34,845 nt of DNA. Origin: Magnetovibrio sp. (GTDB lineage Bacteria > Pseudomonadota > Alphaproteobacteria > Rhodospirillales > Magnetovibrionaceae). The stretch lies in NCBI GenBank assembly GCA_028281525.1, contig JANQJR010000058.1, forward strand, positions 1-34,845. Reading direction: 5' to 3'. Positions 18,148 to 25,622 of the stretch are shown here, in pieces. The notes under the pieces were generated by a model, which had not been told where the DNA came from, did no database searches, and was given only the letters and a program-made list of their open reading frames with translations. The position numbers were made by a program, and so were the translations under genes. Position 1 is the first letter of the stretch; each line of letters begins with the position of its first letter.

Positions 18148-19155
18148 ATGAAAGTTCTTGTCACCGGCAGCGCCGGCTTTATCGGCAACCGTGTCTCACA
18201 ACGCCTGTTGGAACGCGGCGATGAAGTGATCGGTCTCGACAATCTCAGCGACTACTACGACGTCCAACTTAAGAAAGACCGTCTTGCGCTCATCAAGGAC
18301 CATGAAAACTTCACCGAGGCGCGCTTCGACATGGCGGACCGTCAGTTGATGACGTCGCTGTTTGAAACTCACCGTCCTGACGGTGTGATCAATCTCGCCG
18401 CTCAGGCCGGGGTTCGTCACTCCTTGCTTAAGCCGCACGACTATGTGGACACCAATCTGGTGGGTTTCGTGAACATTCTGGAGGGGTGCCGCCAGACTCA
18501 TGTGGAGCACTTGGTCTTCGCTTCCTCGAGCTCCGTCTACGGCACCAATACCGACATGCCCTTCAGCGTTAACGATCCGGTCGATCACCCGATCAGCCTC
18601 TACGCGGCGTCCAAACGATCCAACGAGTTGATGGCGCACACCTATTCGCACTTGTTCGGATTCCCGTCCACGGGACTGCGTTTCTTCACCGTCTACGGCC
18701 CGTGGGGCCGCCCGGACATGGCCTTGTTTCTATTCACCAAGGCGATCTTGGCGGGCGAACCCATCGACGTCTTCAACAAGGGCGATATGCGCCGCTCATT
18801 CACCTACATCGACGATATCGTCGAAGGCGTAATTCGCGTTCTGGATACGCCGCCCCACGGCCCCACCGCTCAAGGTGACGGCCAGGGTCCGCCCAACAGC
18901 GAGACGGCCCCGTTTCGCGTGTTCAACATCGGTTCCGACGAGGCGGTCAGCCTGGGACGCTATATCGAAATCCTGGAACAAAACCTTGGCATCGAAGCGA
19001 AAAAGAACCTGCTGCCCATGCAACCAGGCGACGTCGCCGCCACTTGGGCGGACGTGGACGATCTCAAGACCATCGTTGGCTACCAGCCCATGACAACCGT
19101 CGAAGACGGCGTCAAACGTTTCGTCGAGTGGTACAAAGACTATTACGGCGCCTGA
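18148..19155 (+). CDS. NAD-dependent epimerase, probable UDP-glucuronate 4-epimerase
   Basis: This 335-residue extended short-chain dehydrogenase/reductase binds NAD through GSAGFIG (7-13). The catalytic Tyr and Lys are Y152 and K156 in YAASK, with the catalytic Ser in the ASSSSVYG segment. The regions LDNLSDYYDVQLKKDRL, AAQAGVRHSL and RFFTVYGPWGRPDMA are characteristic of the UDP-glucuronate 4-epimerase (CapI/LspL) branch, which makes UDP-galacturonate for cell-surface polysaccharide. The glycosyltransferase gene follows after 25 bases, consistent with joint use in polysaccharide synthesis. UDP-glucose 4-epimerase activity is the less likely alternative. Confidence 0.88.
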   Translation: MKVLVTGSAGFIGNRVSQRLLERGDEVIGLDNLSDYYDVQLKKDRLALIKDHENFTEARFDMADRQLMTSLFETHRPDGVINLAAQAGVRHSLLKPHDYVDTNLVGFVNILEGCRQTHVEHLVFASSSSVYGTNTDMPFSVNDPVDHPISLYAASKRSNELMAHTYSHLFGFPSTGLRFFTVYGPWGRPDMALFLFTKAILAGEPIDVFNKGDMRRSFTYIDDIVEGVIRVLDTPPHGPTAQGDGQGPPNSETAPFRVFNIGSDEAVSLGRYIEILEQNLGIEAKKNLLPMQPGDVAATWADVDDLKTIVGYQPMTTVEDGVKRFVEWYKDYYGA

Positions 19156-19180
19156 GCGCACACCTGAAGGAAGGAACACG

Positions 19181-20308
19181 ATGCCAAAGCTTCTGTTCAC
19201 GGTAACGGAGGATTGGGCATTTTGTTCCCATCGCATTCCCACGGCCTTGGCGGCACAGGACGCCGGTTACGATGTGGTGGTAGCCGCGCGCATGCGAGAT
19301 CATCGGCAACAGATCGAAGATTTGGGCTTTCGCACAGTGCCTTGGGCGATCAAACGCGAAAGCCAGAACCCGTTTTCCGAAATCTCTGCATTACTCGACC
19401 TGATCCGCATTTACCGCACGGAGCGCCCAGACGTCACCTATCACGTCGCCATCAAAGCCATCATGTACGGCTCCATCGCGGCCAGGCTTTCCGGCGTCAA
19501 AGCATGCATCAACCTGTTTTCCGGCATGGGCGTGGTGTTCATTTCCAATACGCCCAAGTTTCGCCTGATCCGCGCCATGGTTACACCTGTATTGCGGTGG
19601 GCCCTCAAACCCGCCACGGCCCGGCTGCAAGTGCAAAACGCAGATGACAAAGCCGTGCTCAACGGTTTGGAAATTTCTACGCCGGATCGCACAGATCTGA
19701 TCCCCGGCTCGGGTCTCGATTTGGAAAATTTCACCGAAACGCCGGAGCCGGAAAACCAGGCGCCCACCGCCGTTTTGGTGGGGCGCATGCTGTGGGACAA
19801 GGGCATCGGCGAACTTGCACAGGCCGCCCAACGGCTTATGGATCGGAGCGTGAAACTACGCATCGTCCTGATCGGCGATCCCGACCCGGCCAATCCGGCC
19901 TCCATCCCCGAGGCGCAACTCAAGGCTTGGGCCGATGCGGGGCTGATGGAATGGTGGGGGCGACGCAGCGACATCGCCGACATCTACAAACAAAGTCACA
20001 TTGCGGTACTGCCGTCGTACCGTGAAGGCATGCCGCGCGCACTGCTGGAAGCTGCCGCCATCGGGCGTCCCCTGGTGGCCTTCGACGCGGTGGGCTGCCG
20101 CGATCTGGTGAAGGATGGCGAAAACGGCATTCTCGTCCCCTTTCAAGATGCGAACGCTCTGGCGAATGCTCTGGAAACCCTGGCCAATGATGCGGGTTTA
20201 CGCAAACGTCTCGGACACCAGGCACGCAGGGACGTCGAAGCCATCTACAGCGCCGATGCCATTCGCGCACAGATTCGCGACATTCTGACACGCTTCAAGC
20301 CCCAGTAA
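19181..20308 (+). CDS. Glycosyltransferase, GT4-like
   Basis: This 375-residue GT-B fold glycosyltransferase has an N-terminal acceptor domain (about 1-180, with an Asn/Lys-rich nucleotide-sugar independent half). The C-terminal Glycos_transf_1 domain (about 185-350) has VGRMLWDKGIGEL as the start of the donor domain and the E-x7-E-type element SYREGMPRALLEAAAIGRP, followed by GENGILVP. It probably adds a sugar to a lipid-linked oligosaccharide at the cytoplasmic side of the membrane. It is cotranscribed with the epimerase, with a GGAAGGAA site before the ATG. The exact sugar is unknown. Its stop directly abuts the first R-body regulon promoter. Confidence 0.88.
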   Translation: MPKLLFTVTEDWAFCSHRIPTALAAQDAGYDVVVAARMRDHRQQIEDLGFRTVPWAIKRESQNPFSEISALLDLIRIYRTERPDVTYHVAIKAIMYGSIAARLSGVKACINLFSGMGVVFISNTPKFRLIRAMVTPVLRWALKPATARLQVQNADDKAVLNGLEISTPDRTDLIPGSGLDLENFTETPEPENQAPTAVLVGRMLWDKGIGELAQAAQRLMDRSVKLRIVLIGDPDPANPASIPEAQLKAWADAGLMEWWGRRSDIADIYKQSHIAVLPSYREGMPRALLEAAAIGRPLVAFDAVGCRDLVKDGENGILVPFQDANALANALETLANDAGLRKRLGHQARRDVEAIYSADAIRAQIRDILTRFKPQ

Positions 20309-20336
20309 TTCACAATCTCCGCGCCCTCGCGTCATT
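20309..20336 (+). promoter_or_regulatory. Reb-type promoter 1 (plus-strand trio)
   Basis: TTCACAA (20309-20315), exactly 14 bases, then CGTCATT (20330-20336). The same bipartite element with the same spacing precedes seven other units in 22-29.6 kb. It begins at the base after the glycosyltransferase stop and lies 84 bases before the first small gene. Confidence 0.75.
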
Positions 20337-20420
20337 CGGATAGCGCACCGGTTTCAGGCGGTTCCTCCGCGGACCCGCGTGTGCGGCTACGCCCGTGGGG
20401 CCTTAAGGGGAGTGACAGAC

Positions 20421-20741
20421 ATGACAGACGACATCAACGCGGACAGCCAGGACGGCCAGCAGGTCAACAATCTGATTGAGGAAGCTTTTGCAGTTTCCAC
20501 GGATGCCGCCGTCGCCGAGGCCGAGGAAGGCAGCGCAGTGCAAAGCCTGACTCAATCCTTTGAAACCTACGTGCAGCAATATCAGGACACCTGGCAACAG
20601 ACGTGGCAAGCCTCCATAGAGGCCTTCGAGCAAGAGGTCCAAAAATGGCAAGACACCGTGGCCGCGGAAAAAATCGCTCAAAACCAGATGGCAAAACCCA
20701 AAGCAACCGCCAAGCCGAAGGCTGGAAAGGCCGAGAATTGA
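20421..20741 (+). CDS. Small acidic helical protein of the R-body regulon
   Basis: This 106-residue protein belongs to no family I recognise. Residues 1-40 are acidic. Residues 45-95 form an amphipathic, coiled-coil-like helix rich in Gln and Trp (YVQQYQDTWQQTWQASIEAF). The tail is Lys/Ala/Pro-rich (KPKATAKPKAGK). It has no signal peptide or membrane segment. I start at the ATG at 20421, which has AGGGGAG upstream. It is first of three tightly packed genes behind a Reb-type promoter. Its involvement in R-body assembly is inferred from that promoter and from proximity only. Confidence 0.7.
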   Translation: MTDDINADSQDGQQVNNLIEEAFAVSTDAAVAEAEEGSAVQSLTQSFETYVQQYQDTWQQTWQASIEAFEQEVQKWQDTVAAEKIAQNQMAKPKATAKPKAGKAEN

Positions 20742-20744
20742 GCC

Positions 20745-21059
20745 ATGACGGATGACACCACCAAGTCCAAGGGCTCAGCCGGTGCCCAAGATTCCAAAGG
20801 CGCCAAGAGCGGCCTGGACGATTTGGTGGCATCTGTCGTCGGGTCCATGCAGATGACCAGCGCTATCGAACAAGCCGTGCAAAAAAATTTGGAAAGCGCT
20901 TTGAGCGCAGCCGGCACGGCCACGGCGGACCTGATCAAAAACAATGTACAGAGCCCTGAACTGGCGCAGGAAAACCTGAAACTGCAAAAAGCTGTGATCG
21001 ACAAAACCATCGCCGCGATCAAAGCCTTGGGCCCGGATAGCCCGGACACATCGAAGTAA
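20745..21059 (+). CDS. Small helical protein of the R-body regulon
   Basis: This 104-residue protein of unknown function starts 3 bases after the preceding stop. A Ser/Lys/Gly-rich N-terminus (1-25) is followed by predicted helices: LDDLVASVVGSMQMTSAIEQ, then a Gln/Asn/Ala-rich stretch and ENLKLQKAVIDKTIAAIKAL. The Ala/Gln/Thr composition resembles that of RebB proteins, but I cannot align it to the RebB motif ITDAVTQxNVKV. It is cytoplasmic, judging from the lack of a signal peptide. It is second gene of the trio and probably translationally coupled to the first. Confidence 0.7.
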   Translation: MTDDTTKSKGSAGAQDSKGAKSGLDDLVASVVGSMQMTSAIEQAVQKNLESALSAAGTATADLIKNNVQSPELAQENLKLQKAVIDKTIAAIKALGPDSPDTSK

Positions 21060-21079
21060 CCATATTGGGAGACGCCGTC

Positions 21080-21856
21080 ATGAGCGACAATCAGTCCCCA
21101 CCTCGGAATACGCCGCCCATCGAAAATGGACCGCAAACGGCCATTCCGCAAACGGACATCCCACACATGGGCACGTCTCAAGCGAACGTGCCCAAACCGC
21201 AGATTCCCGACACGCAACAACCAGCCGCACAACCGCAACAACCCCAGGCGCAACAACCCCAGACGCAACCCCAACAGGGTGTTCAGTTGCCGCCGCTTCC
21301 TCCTGGCGTCACCCAGGACGCCATCAACGCCGCCATCCAGCAGGTGGAACAAACCGGCAAGACCGACGGAATTGCTCCGGAGGTCCTGGCTGCCGCCTGT
21401 GCCCAAATCGAGGCTCACGCCGCCGCTCAAGGCATAGACCTGCAAGCCCAGGGGGATGGAGCTCAAACGGGCCCCTCCAACTATGTCGAAGCCGCAGTGA
21501 TGGACAAGCAGGGCACCATGGACAACTTTGCGCAACAACGCGAGTCCATCCGCACTCAGGTCAACGATCAGCGCGAAGCCATGCAAAAGCCCTTTCAGGA
21601 CGCCCTGGCGAAAGCCGGTGACAAATCCGCGCCGGCCGCCGCCAGCATGGAGCCAGAACAGATGGCCGAGTTGGCGCGTGCAGTGCAGGATTTGGACCCC
21701 GATACTGTAGCACTGATCAATGCGCTCGGCTTCATGAGCACCAACCCGTCGATTTTGAACACCATCGTATGGATGGAAATCATCCGTGCGTTCCGCCGCT
21801 TGGTCGCACGCGAGGTTCATGCTCAAAGTCCGGACAGCCCCCCCGCACTGCATTAG
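21080..21856 (+). CDS. Pro/Gln-rich protein of the R-body regulon
   Basis: This 258-residue protein of unknown function starts at ATG 21080, eight bases after GGGAG. Residues 1-80 are a low-complexity Pro/Gln/Thr segment with runs of QQPQ. The rest is helical: TQDAINAAIQQVEQTGKTDG, then a central segment NYVEAAVMDKQGTMDNFAQQ, and a more hydrophobic C-terminal region, TVALINALGFMSTNPSILNT, followed by RAFRRLVAR. It is the third gene of the trio behind Reb-type promoter 1. The disordered N-terminus plus helical C-terminus suggests a scaffold or linker role. That is only a guess. Confidence 0.7.
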   Translation: MSDNQSPPRNTPPIENGPQTAIPQTDIPHMGTSQANVPKPQIPDTQQPAAQPQQPQAQQPQTQPQQGVQLPPLPPGVTQDAINAAIQQVEQTGKTDGIAPEVLAAACAQIEAHAAAQGIDLQAQGDGAQTGPSNYVEAAVMDKQGTMDNFAQQRESIRTQVNDQREAMQKPFQDALAKAGDKSAPAAASMEPEQMAELARAVQDLDPDTVALINALGFMSTNPSILNTIVWMEIIRAFRRLVAREVHAQSPDSPPALH

Positions 21857-22049
21857 GCCGTATCCCAGCCACAAACCAGCCCACCGTTCACGCCAAATTG
21901 GGCGTGCAGAGGCAATTTTCGTCAAAATTCTCGTTATTGGTGTGTTTTCTTCACGGAAGTGAAATCAAATTTACACATCTTGTAATTGTGCATTGATCGA
22001 TGATAGCCCTTCCGCCCAATATCTGCGCCAAACGACTTCGGAATTTGTT
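21857..22049 (+). other. AT-rich intergenic region between trio and sigma gene
   Basis: No gene is seen here. The sequence is clearly richer in A+T than the flanks. It holds a six-pair hairpin, CACGCC/GGCGTG (21889-21906), and a small AATTTT/AAAATT repeat soon after (21913-21928). Neither is a convincing terminator for the trio. Confidence 0.5.
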
Positions 22050-22077
22050 TTCACAGAAACATCCTTTGTTCGTCAAC
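22050..22077 (+). promoter_or_regulatory. Reb-type promoter 2 (sigma factor gene, likely autoregulatory)
   Basis: TTCACAG (22050-22056), exactly 14 bases, then CGTCAAC (22071-22077). It matches the element in front of the reb units, so the sigma gene is probably in its own regulon. The expected transcript would carry a leader of about 200 bases before ATG 22289, including a seven-pair GCTTTGG/CCAAAGC hairpin at 22098-22116. Confidence 0.75.
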
Positions 22078-22288
22078 ATTGTGCAGGATCACTTGCAGCT
22101 TTGGCAAAACCAAAGCGACACCTGAAAGACTACTCTTGATTGTTCAAAGCAGGGAGGACCGCGCCAGAATAAAGCAACCTGCACGTGCTTACTGCTTGCG
22201 CAACTCCTCAGCTGGGGCGAAGGATCGATTTGCGCGGAACGGCATAGGCGCGACAGGCACAAGCTGGAACACGGCGCGTTCAATCATT

Positions 22289-23185
22289 ATGGGGGTTTTC
22301 AAATTTCCCGGACAACCGGGTTCCGTCGGCAAAAATCCAAGTCCGATGCACGGTGGATCCCGCACACGCGGCGACACCGACGATCTCATCTCCGAGGTTC
22401 CGGGGCCAGGGGCCAAGCGCAAGTCCCGCAGTAGGAAACGCCTCTCCCCGGCGGCGGTGATTGCCCGGTCCCTGGCGCCGGACGCTGGTCATCTATCGCC
22501 TGCGGACATCATCGCCCGCTCGCTGGAGAGCGCTTTCGGCCGACCGGAACCGATCCGCGAAATGCGCCCACCGCGCCGCCCGTCGGCGCCACCCAAACCG
22601 CCGCAGCCCGCGCCGCGGCCGCCTTTTCCCAATCCACACCCCGTATCGCCCTCATCATCGCACATGGAGCCGTTCGCGGAGTTCTGGACGGTGTGGATGG
22701 AACACCACGACTACCTGTTCAAGCAAAGCCTACGCTTCATGGCCGGCAACATGGCCGATGCCGAAGACGCGCTCAGCCAGGCGATGCTCAAAGGCTCGCA
22801 GCACTTCGACAGCAACGTGATCCGAAACGAACGCGCCTGGCTGACGCGGTTGGTGCACAACGCCTGCATGGATCAACATCGCTCGCACAAGCGCCAGGCG
22901 CGCCTGAGCGAGGAGATCGACGGCGACGATCCCGAGCAAGCCCCTAACGTTACCCCCCAACCCGAACGCCAGCCGGACGAGGCCTTGCACATGCGCCAAC
23001 TCTTCGATGAGTTGGAACAGCAGCTCCTGGCCCTGCCGGTGTCCTTGCTGGAGCCTCTTTTGCTGCGCGTGGTGGAAGAAAAGTCCTACGACGAAATCGC
23101 CGGCAAGATGGGCCTGAGCAACTGCGCGGTGCGCAAACGCATTCAACTGGCCCGCGACCGGCTCAGGCAGGCGGGTGTGATATAG
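22289..23185 (+). CDS. ECF-like RNA polymerase sigma factor with N-terminal extension
   Basis: This protein has about 298 residues. Sigma-70 region 2 lies at about 128-205 (FWTVWMEHHDYLFKQSLRFM, then MADAEDALSQAM and the WLTRLVHNACMDQHRSHKR promoter-melting part). Region 4 lies at about 245-295 (LLEPLLLRVVEEKSYDEIAG, then the helix-turn-helix NCAVRKRIQLARDRLR). There is no region 3, as in ECF factors. Before region 2 is a ~125-residue Pro/Arg-rich extension with two 17-residue repeats (LSPAAVIARSL and LSPADIIARSL). The start is uncertain: ATG 22289 has a poor ribosome site, and ATG 22664 would give a typical 173-residue ECF factor. No anti-sigma gene is evident. It is the likely reader of the shared reb promoter element. 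Confidence 0.85.
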   Translation: MGVFKFPGQPGSVGKNPSPMHGGSRTRGDTDDLISEVPGPGAKRKSRSRKRLSPAAVIARSLAPDAGHLSPADIIARSLESAFGRPEPIREMRPPRRPSAPPKPPQPAPRPPFPNPHPVSPSSSHMEPFAEFWTVWMEHHDYLFKQSLRFMAGNMADAEDALSQAMLKGSQHFDSNVIRNERAWLTRLVHNACMDQHRSHKRQARLSEEIDGDDPEQAPNVTPQPERQPDEALHMRQLFDELEQQLLALPVSLLEPLLLRVVEEKSYDEIAGKMGLSNCAVRKRIQLARDRLRQAGVI

Positions 23186-23294
23186 TTTCCTGGGTTTTGG
23201 CGCAAGAAAGCAAATGCTTATGGTGCTTTGGGGGCCGTTTTATCGGGTTTTTTCTTGCCTCCAACGCATGAACGTCCATTCACCTGACCGACAC

Positions 23295-23852
23295 CTAAAG
23301 ACGGCCTGTTTTCTTCCTGATGAAATTCACAAAACCAATTAAATACGTAATTAGAACAACAAATAAAAAAACAGATACACTAGCTTCAGCACCCCTTTCA
23401 TGTATATTTTTCTTCACCATATAAGTATCTATAAATACATAATTTAAATGCTGATACAGAAGCACAGAAAGAACAACGATCAACGGAAGATGGAAGCCAG
23501 GAACAAAGCCAGATGGCTTGCTCATCTTTGCGCCTTTGTTCCATTTTCCTGTCAGAATGTGCGTACCCAGAATCTGGTTGGCGATTGTGGCGAACGCGTT
23601 GCGCACCGCCAACAGAGCCGGGTACGCAATACACCCCCAGGCGAAATACACCTCCCAAGGCGCCAGATCCCTATAGAGCAGTTGAAAAATTCCAATCCCG
23701 AAAACAATCCCATGTAGATGGGGGATAAACGTCAGGGGATGATGCACCTCATAGCCCGCAATCACATATGTCGTGTCGTTGACCAGATCGGTCACGATGG
23801 GGGCGCCTTGCTCAAGCGCGCGCTCTTTCACCTGTGTGGATTCCTCGTTCAT
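23295..23852 (-). CDS. Hypothetical four-helix membrane protein
   Basis: This is a protein of about 185 residues with four predicted membrane segments: around HGIVFGIGIFQLL, VYFAWGCIAYPALLAV, FHLPLIVVLSVLLY and SVFLFVVLITYLIGFV. The N-terminal tail is cytoplasmic-looking and acidic. No family is recognised. The frame is open to a GTG at 23969; I prefer ATG 23852, which has AAGG ten bases upstream, though an ATG at 23933 is also possible. The 3' third is AT-rich compared with the neighbours, suggesting foreign origin. It lies between the sigma gene and the reb array but has no Reb-type promoter and is isolated by the terminator at 24011-24039. Confidence 0.6.
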   Translation of the reverse strand: MNEESTQVKERALEQGAPIVTDLVNDTTYVIAGYEVHHPLTFIPHLHGIVFGIGIFQLLYRDLAPWEVYFAWGCIAYPALLAVRNAFATIANQILGTHILTGKWNKGAKMSKPSGFVPGFHLPLIVVLSVLLYQHLNYVFIDTYMVKKNIHERGAEASVSVFLFVVLITYLIGFVNFIRKKTGRL

Positions 23853-24010
23853 AACTCCAACACCTTCGGACCGGGGCATCACCATCCATTCCAAACCAAA
23901 CGGAAAAACATGTTTGCGCGCAAGTGAATTCATCGCCAGCCAGGCCAGCCATCCACTCAGCAATTTCACCCGCTATTGCATGAGAGCATACGTATTGGGC
24001 TGGCCGGAAT

Positions 24011-24039
24011 CAAAAAAAGACCGCCGGCTGGCGGTCTTA
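24011..24039 (-). terminator. Rho-independent terminator ending the reb array
   Basis: Stem AGACCGCC (24018-24025) pairs with GGCGGTCT (24030-24037) around a GGCT loop; on the minus strand it is followed by a run of seven to eight T. It lies about 45 bases after the stop of the last RebB-like gene. Confidence 0.9.
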
Positions 24040-24082
24040 GGTTTGTCGCGCGACGATTACGGGGACGTTGGCGCGATTAAAA

Positions 24083-24559
24083 TCAACCCTTCGAAGCCGG
24101 AAAGGACGTGGCGATCGTCGAGGCCGTGGTGCCGACGGTAGCCAGGTTGGTCGACGCGGCGATGACCATTTCCTGCAACGTGGCCAGCACCGGGGTGTAA
24201 ATCGGAATGTTGGACTGGTCTTCGAGCATCTTGGCGACGATCACACCTTGGGCGGTCAATGCCACGTTTTCGATGTTGCGTGAATAGTCCGTGGCGTCCT
24301 GCACAGCGAACGCGGCCGCCTGGGCGACCTTCTGATACGCCGTGGCCGCGCCCTGGGTGGCGGCGTTGTCCATCACGGCCGAGGTGCTCTGCTTCACCGC
24401 ATCGAGGATCTGCGCATTGACGCCGCCGGCGGAGCCGGACGCGCTTGCCGATGTGGTGGACGGCGTGGTCGCAGGTGTGGTGGATGGTGTGCCGGAAGAC
24501 GATGCCGGATCCGATTGGTTTTTTTTGTCGTCAGCTGGTGTCGGTTCTTGATCGCTCAT
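24083..24559 (-). CDS. Divergent RebB-family protein with Ser/Thr/Pro N-terminal extension
   Basis: This 158-residue protein has a low-complexity N-terminus (about 1-47, rich in Ser, Thr, Pro and Ala). A divergent copy of the RebB (R-body 'killing trait') domain follows. It keeps VNAQILDAVKQSTSAV where the other copies have VNxQITDAVTQxNVKV, then AYQKVAQAAAFAVQDATDYS. The C-terminus (LATLQEMVIAASTNLATVGT) is longer than in the others. It is last in the c-b-a unit behind promoter 25313-25340. The extension and divergence suggest a capping or anchoring role rather than bulk ribbon subunit. That is inference. Confidence 0.75.
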   Translation of the reverse strand: MSDQEPTPADDKKNQSDPASSSGTPSTTPATTPSTTSASASGSAGGVNAQILDAVKQSTSAVMDNAATQGAATAYQKVAQAAAFAVQDATDYSRNIENVALTAQGVIVAKMLEDQSNIPIYTPVLATLQEMVIAASTNLATVGTTASTIATSFPASKG

Positions 24560-24608
24560 ATCTTCACTGTGGAGCCGTTCGCGGCTCCTGCTCCCCTAGA
24601 CAGAAGGT

Positions 24609-24857
24609 TTAACTGCTCTTCTCCGACATGCCGCCGTTGGCCGCGTCGAAGATCATGCGCACCCCGCTGGACGTCACGGCATTGCCGATCTGTTGCAAGC
24701 CGCCTTGCGCCTGCATGGCGTTTTCCATCGCAAGCGAGATGGAGTGCGCCATGGTTTGATAGACCATAGCCATGCTCTGAGCCGGGGCCTCGGCGACCAC
24801 CTTGACGTTCGTCTGGGTGACGGCATCGGTGATCTGGGCGTTCACATTGTCAGCCAT
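24609..24857 (-). CDS. RebB-family R-body protein (short form, 82 aa)
   Basis: This 82-residue protein carries the RebB signature VNAQITDAVTQTNVKVVAEA, then MVYQTMAHSISLAMENAMQAQ and QIGNAVTSSGV. It lacks the IYSVDTMAG...TSKIAQSD tail of the ~110-residue forms. R-body subunits of this family polymerise into a ribbon that rolls up in the cytoplasm and can extend abruptly. It sits 49 bases upstream of the divergent copy and 71 bases after the 107-residue copy, without its own Reb-type promoter, so it is probably cotranscribed with both. Confidence 0.88.
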   Translation of the reverse strand: MADNVNAQITDAVTQTNVKVVAEAPAQSMAMVYQTMAHSISLAMENAMQAQGGLQQIGNAVTSSGVRMIFDAANGGMSEKSS

Positions 24858-24928
24858 ATCTTGAACCTAATGCTGTGCGTTTTCGTCCAGGCAGCGCATC
24901 TCGCACCGCCGCTCAAGTCAATCCGTTG

Positions 24929-25252
24929 TTATTTCTTCGACGCGGCCAAGGCCATCAGCAGCGCCATCATCAAATCGGGTGTGTCGCTTTGCGCGATTTT
25001 CGACGTCGCCGCCGCACCGGCCATGGTCGATGCGCCATAAAGCTGCATCACACCTTGGTTGGTCGCCGCTTGGCCACTGATCGCGCCGTGCATTTGAGTT
25101 TGCGTGGCATTCTCGTACAACACGCTCAACGAATGCGCCGCGGTCTGATAGACGTTGCCCATGGCTTGGGCCGGCGCGACCCCGAGGACGGCCACGTTGC
25201 TTTGCGTAACCGCGTCGGTAATCATCCCGTTGACTGGTGTCGGTAGTGCCAT
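24929..25252 (-). CDS. RebB-family R-body protein (107 aa)
   Basis: This is a 107-residue RebB-type structural protein. It begins MALPTPVNGMITDAVTQSNV and continues with VYQTAAHSLSVLYENATQTQ, GQAATNQGVMQLYG and MAGAAATSKIAQSD, aligning along its full length with the three copies at 27-28.5 kb. The start at 25252 is chosen because all full-length copies begin with MA(L/M)PTPVNG and an AGGAAAAG site precedes it. It is first gene of a three-gene unit driven by the Reb-type element at 25313-25340. Confidence 0.92.
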   Translation of the reverse strand: MALPTPVNGMITDAVTQSNVAVLGVAPAQAMGNVYQTAAHSLSVLYENATQTQMHGAISGQAATNQGVMQLYGASTMAGAAATSKIAQSDTPDLMMALLMALAASKK

Positions 25253-25272
25253 CGTTTCTTTTCCTTCCTCTC

Positions 25273-25291
25273 CCCACCGTGTGCCGGTGGG
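25273..25291 (-). other. Leader hairpin of the 107-aa RebB gene
   Basis: CCCACCG and CGGTGGG (seven pairs, five-base loop) lie between the Reb-type promoter and the start codon. Comparable hairpins occur in the leaders at 26898-26914, 27446-27475 and 27992-28024. Confidence 0.45.
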
Positions 25292-25312
25292 CAAACGGTC
25301 GATGTTCTCTTC

Positions 25313-25340
25313 AATGACGGGTCCGCTCACAGGTTGTGAA
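25313..25340 (-). promoter_or_regulatory. Reb-type promoter 3 (three-gene reb unit)
   Basis: On the minus strand: TTCACAA (25340-25334), exactly 14 bases, CGTCATT (25319-25313). It lies 61 bases before the ATG at 25252 and just after the stop of the preceding rebB gene. Confidence 0.75.
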
Positions 25341-25359
25341 GGCCGAACCGTTTAATTCC

Positions 25360-25596
25360 TCAGCCGCTCGAAGACGTGCCTGCTTTGGTGATCATCGCCA
25401 TCAGCGCCGCGGTGGCGGAGTTGCCGATCTGCTGCATGCCGCCCTGGGTCTGGGTGGCGTTTTCCATCGCCAGGCCCATGGCATGAGCCATCGCCTGCGA
25501 TGATACCCCCAGCGCACCCGCCGGGCTTTCGCCCAAAACCTTGACGTTGGTTTGGGTGACGGCATCGGTGATCTGTGAATGTACGAGGTCCGCCAT
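25360..25596 (-). CDS. RebB-family R-body protein (short form, 78 aa)
   Basis: This 78-residue short RebB protein contains VHSQITDAVTQTNVKVLGES, then SQAMAHAMGLAMENATQTQG and QIGNSATAALMAMI. It is similar in length to the 82-residue copy, and both lack the C-terminal tail of the long forms, so two size classes of subunit exist. A GGAAAGG site precedes the ATG. It lies 26 bases after the repeat-containing accessory gene, without its own Reb-type promoter, so it is read from 26927-26954. Confidence 0.88.
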   Translation of the reverse strand: MADLVHSQITDAVTQTNVKVLGESPAGALGVSSQAMAHAMGLAMENATQTQGGMQQIGNSATAALMAMITKAGTSSSG

Positions 25597-25622
25597 GGTT
25601 CAGCCTTTCCAATTCATCGTGC

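Noticed and set aside
20745-21059. Additional RebB paralogue among the plus-strand trio
   Set aside because: The composition is similar, but the ITDAVTQxNVKV and QGVxxIY motifs cannot be aligned, so I leave it as unknown.
20678-21925. Minus-strand open frame of about 415 codons opposite the plus-strand trio
   Set aside because: The plus strand has three closely spaced frames with ribosome sites, a promoter element and protein-like composition; the minus frame is Leu/Arg/Gly-rich shadow.
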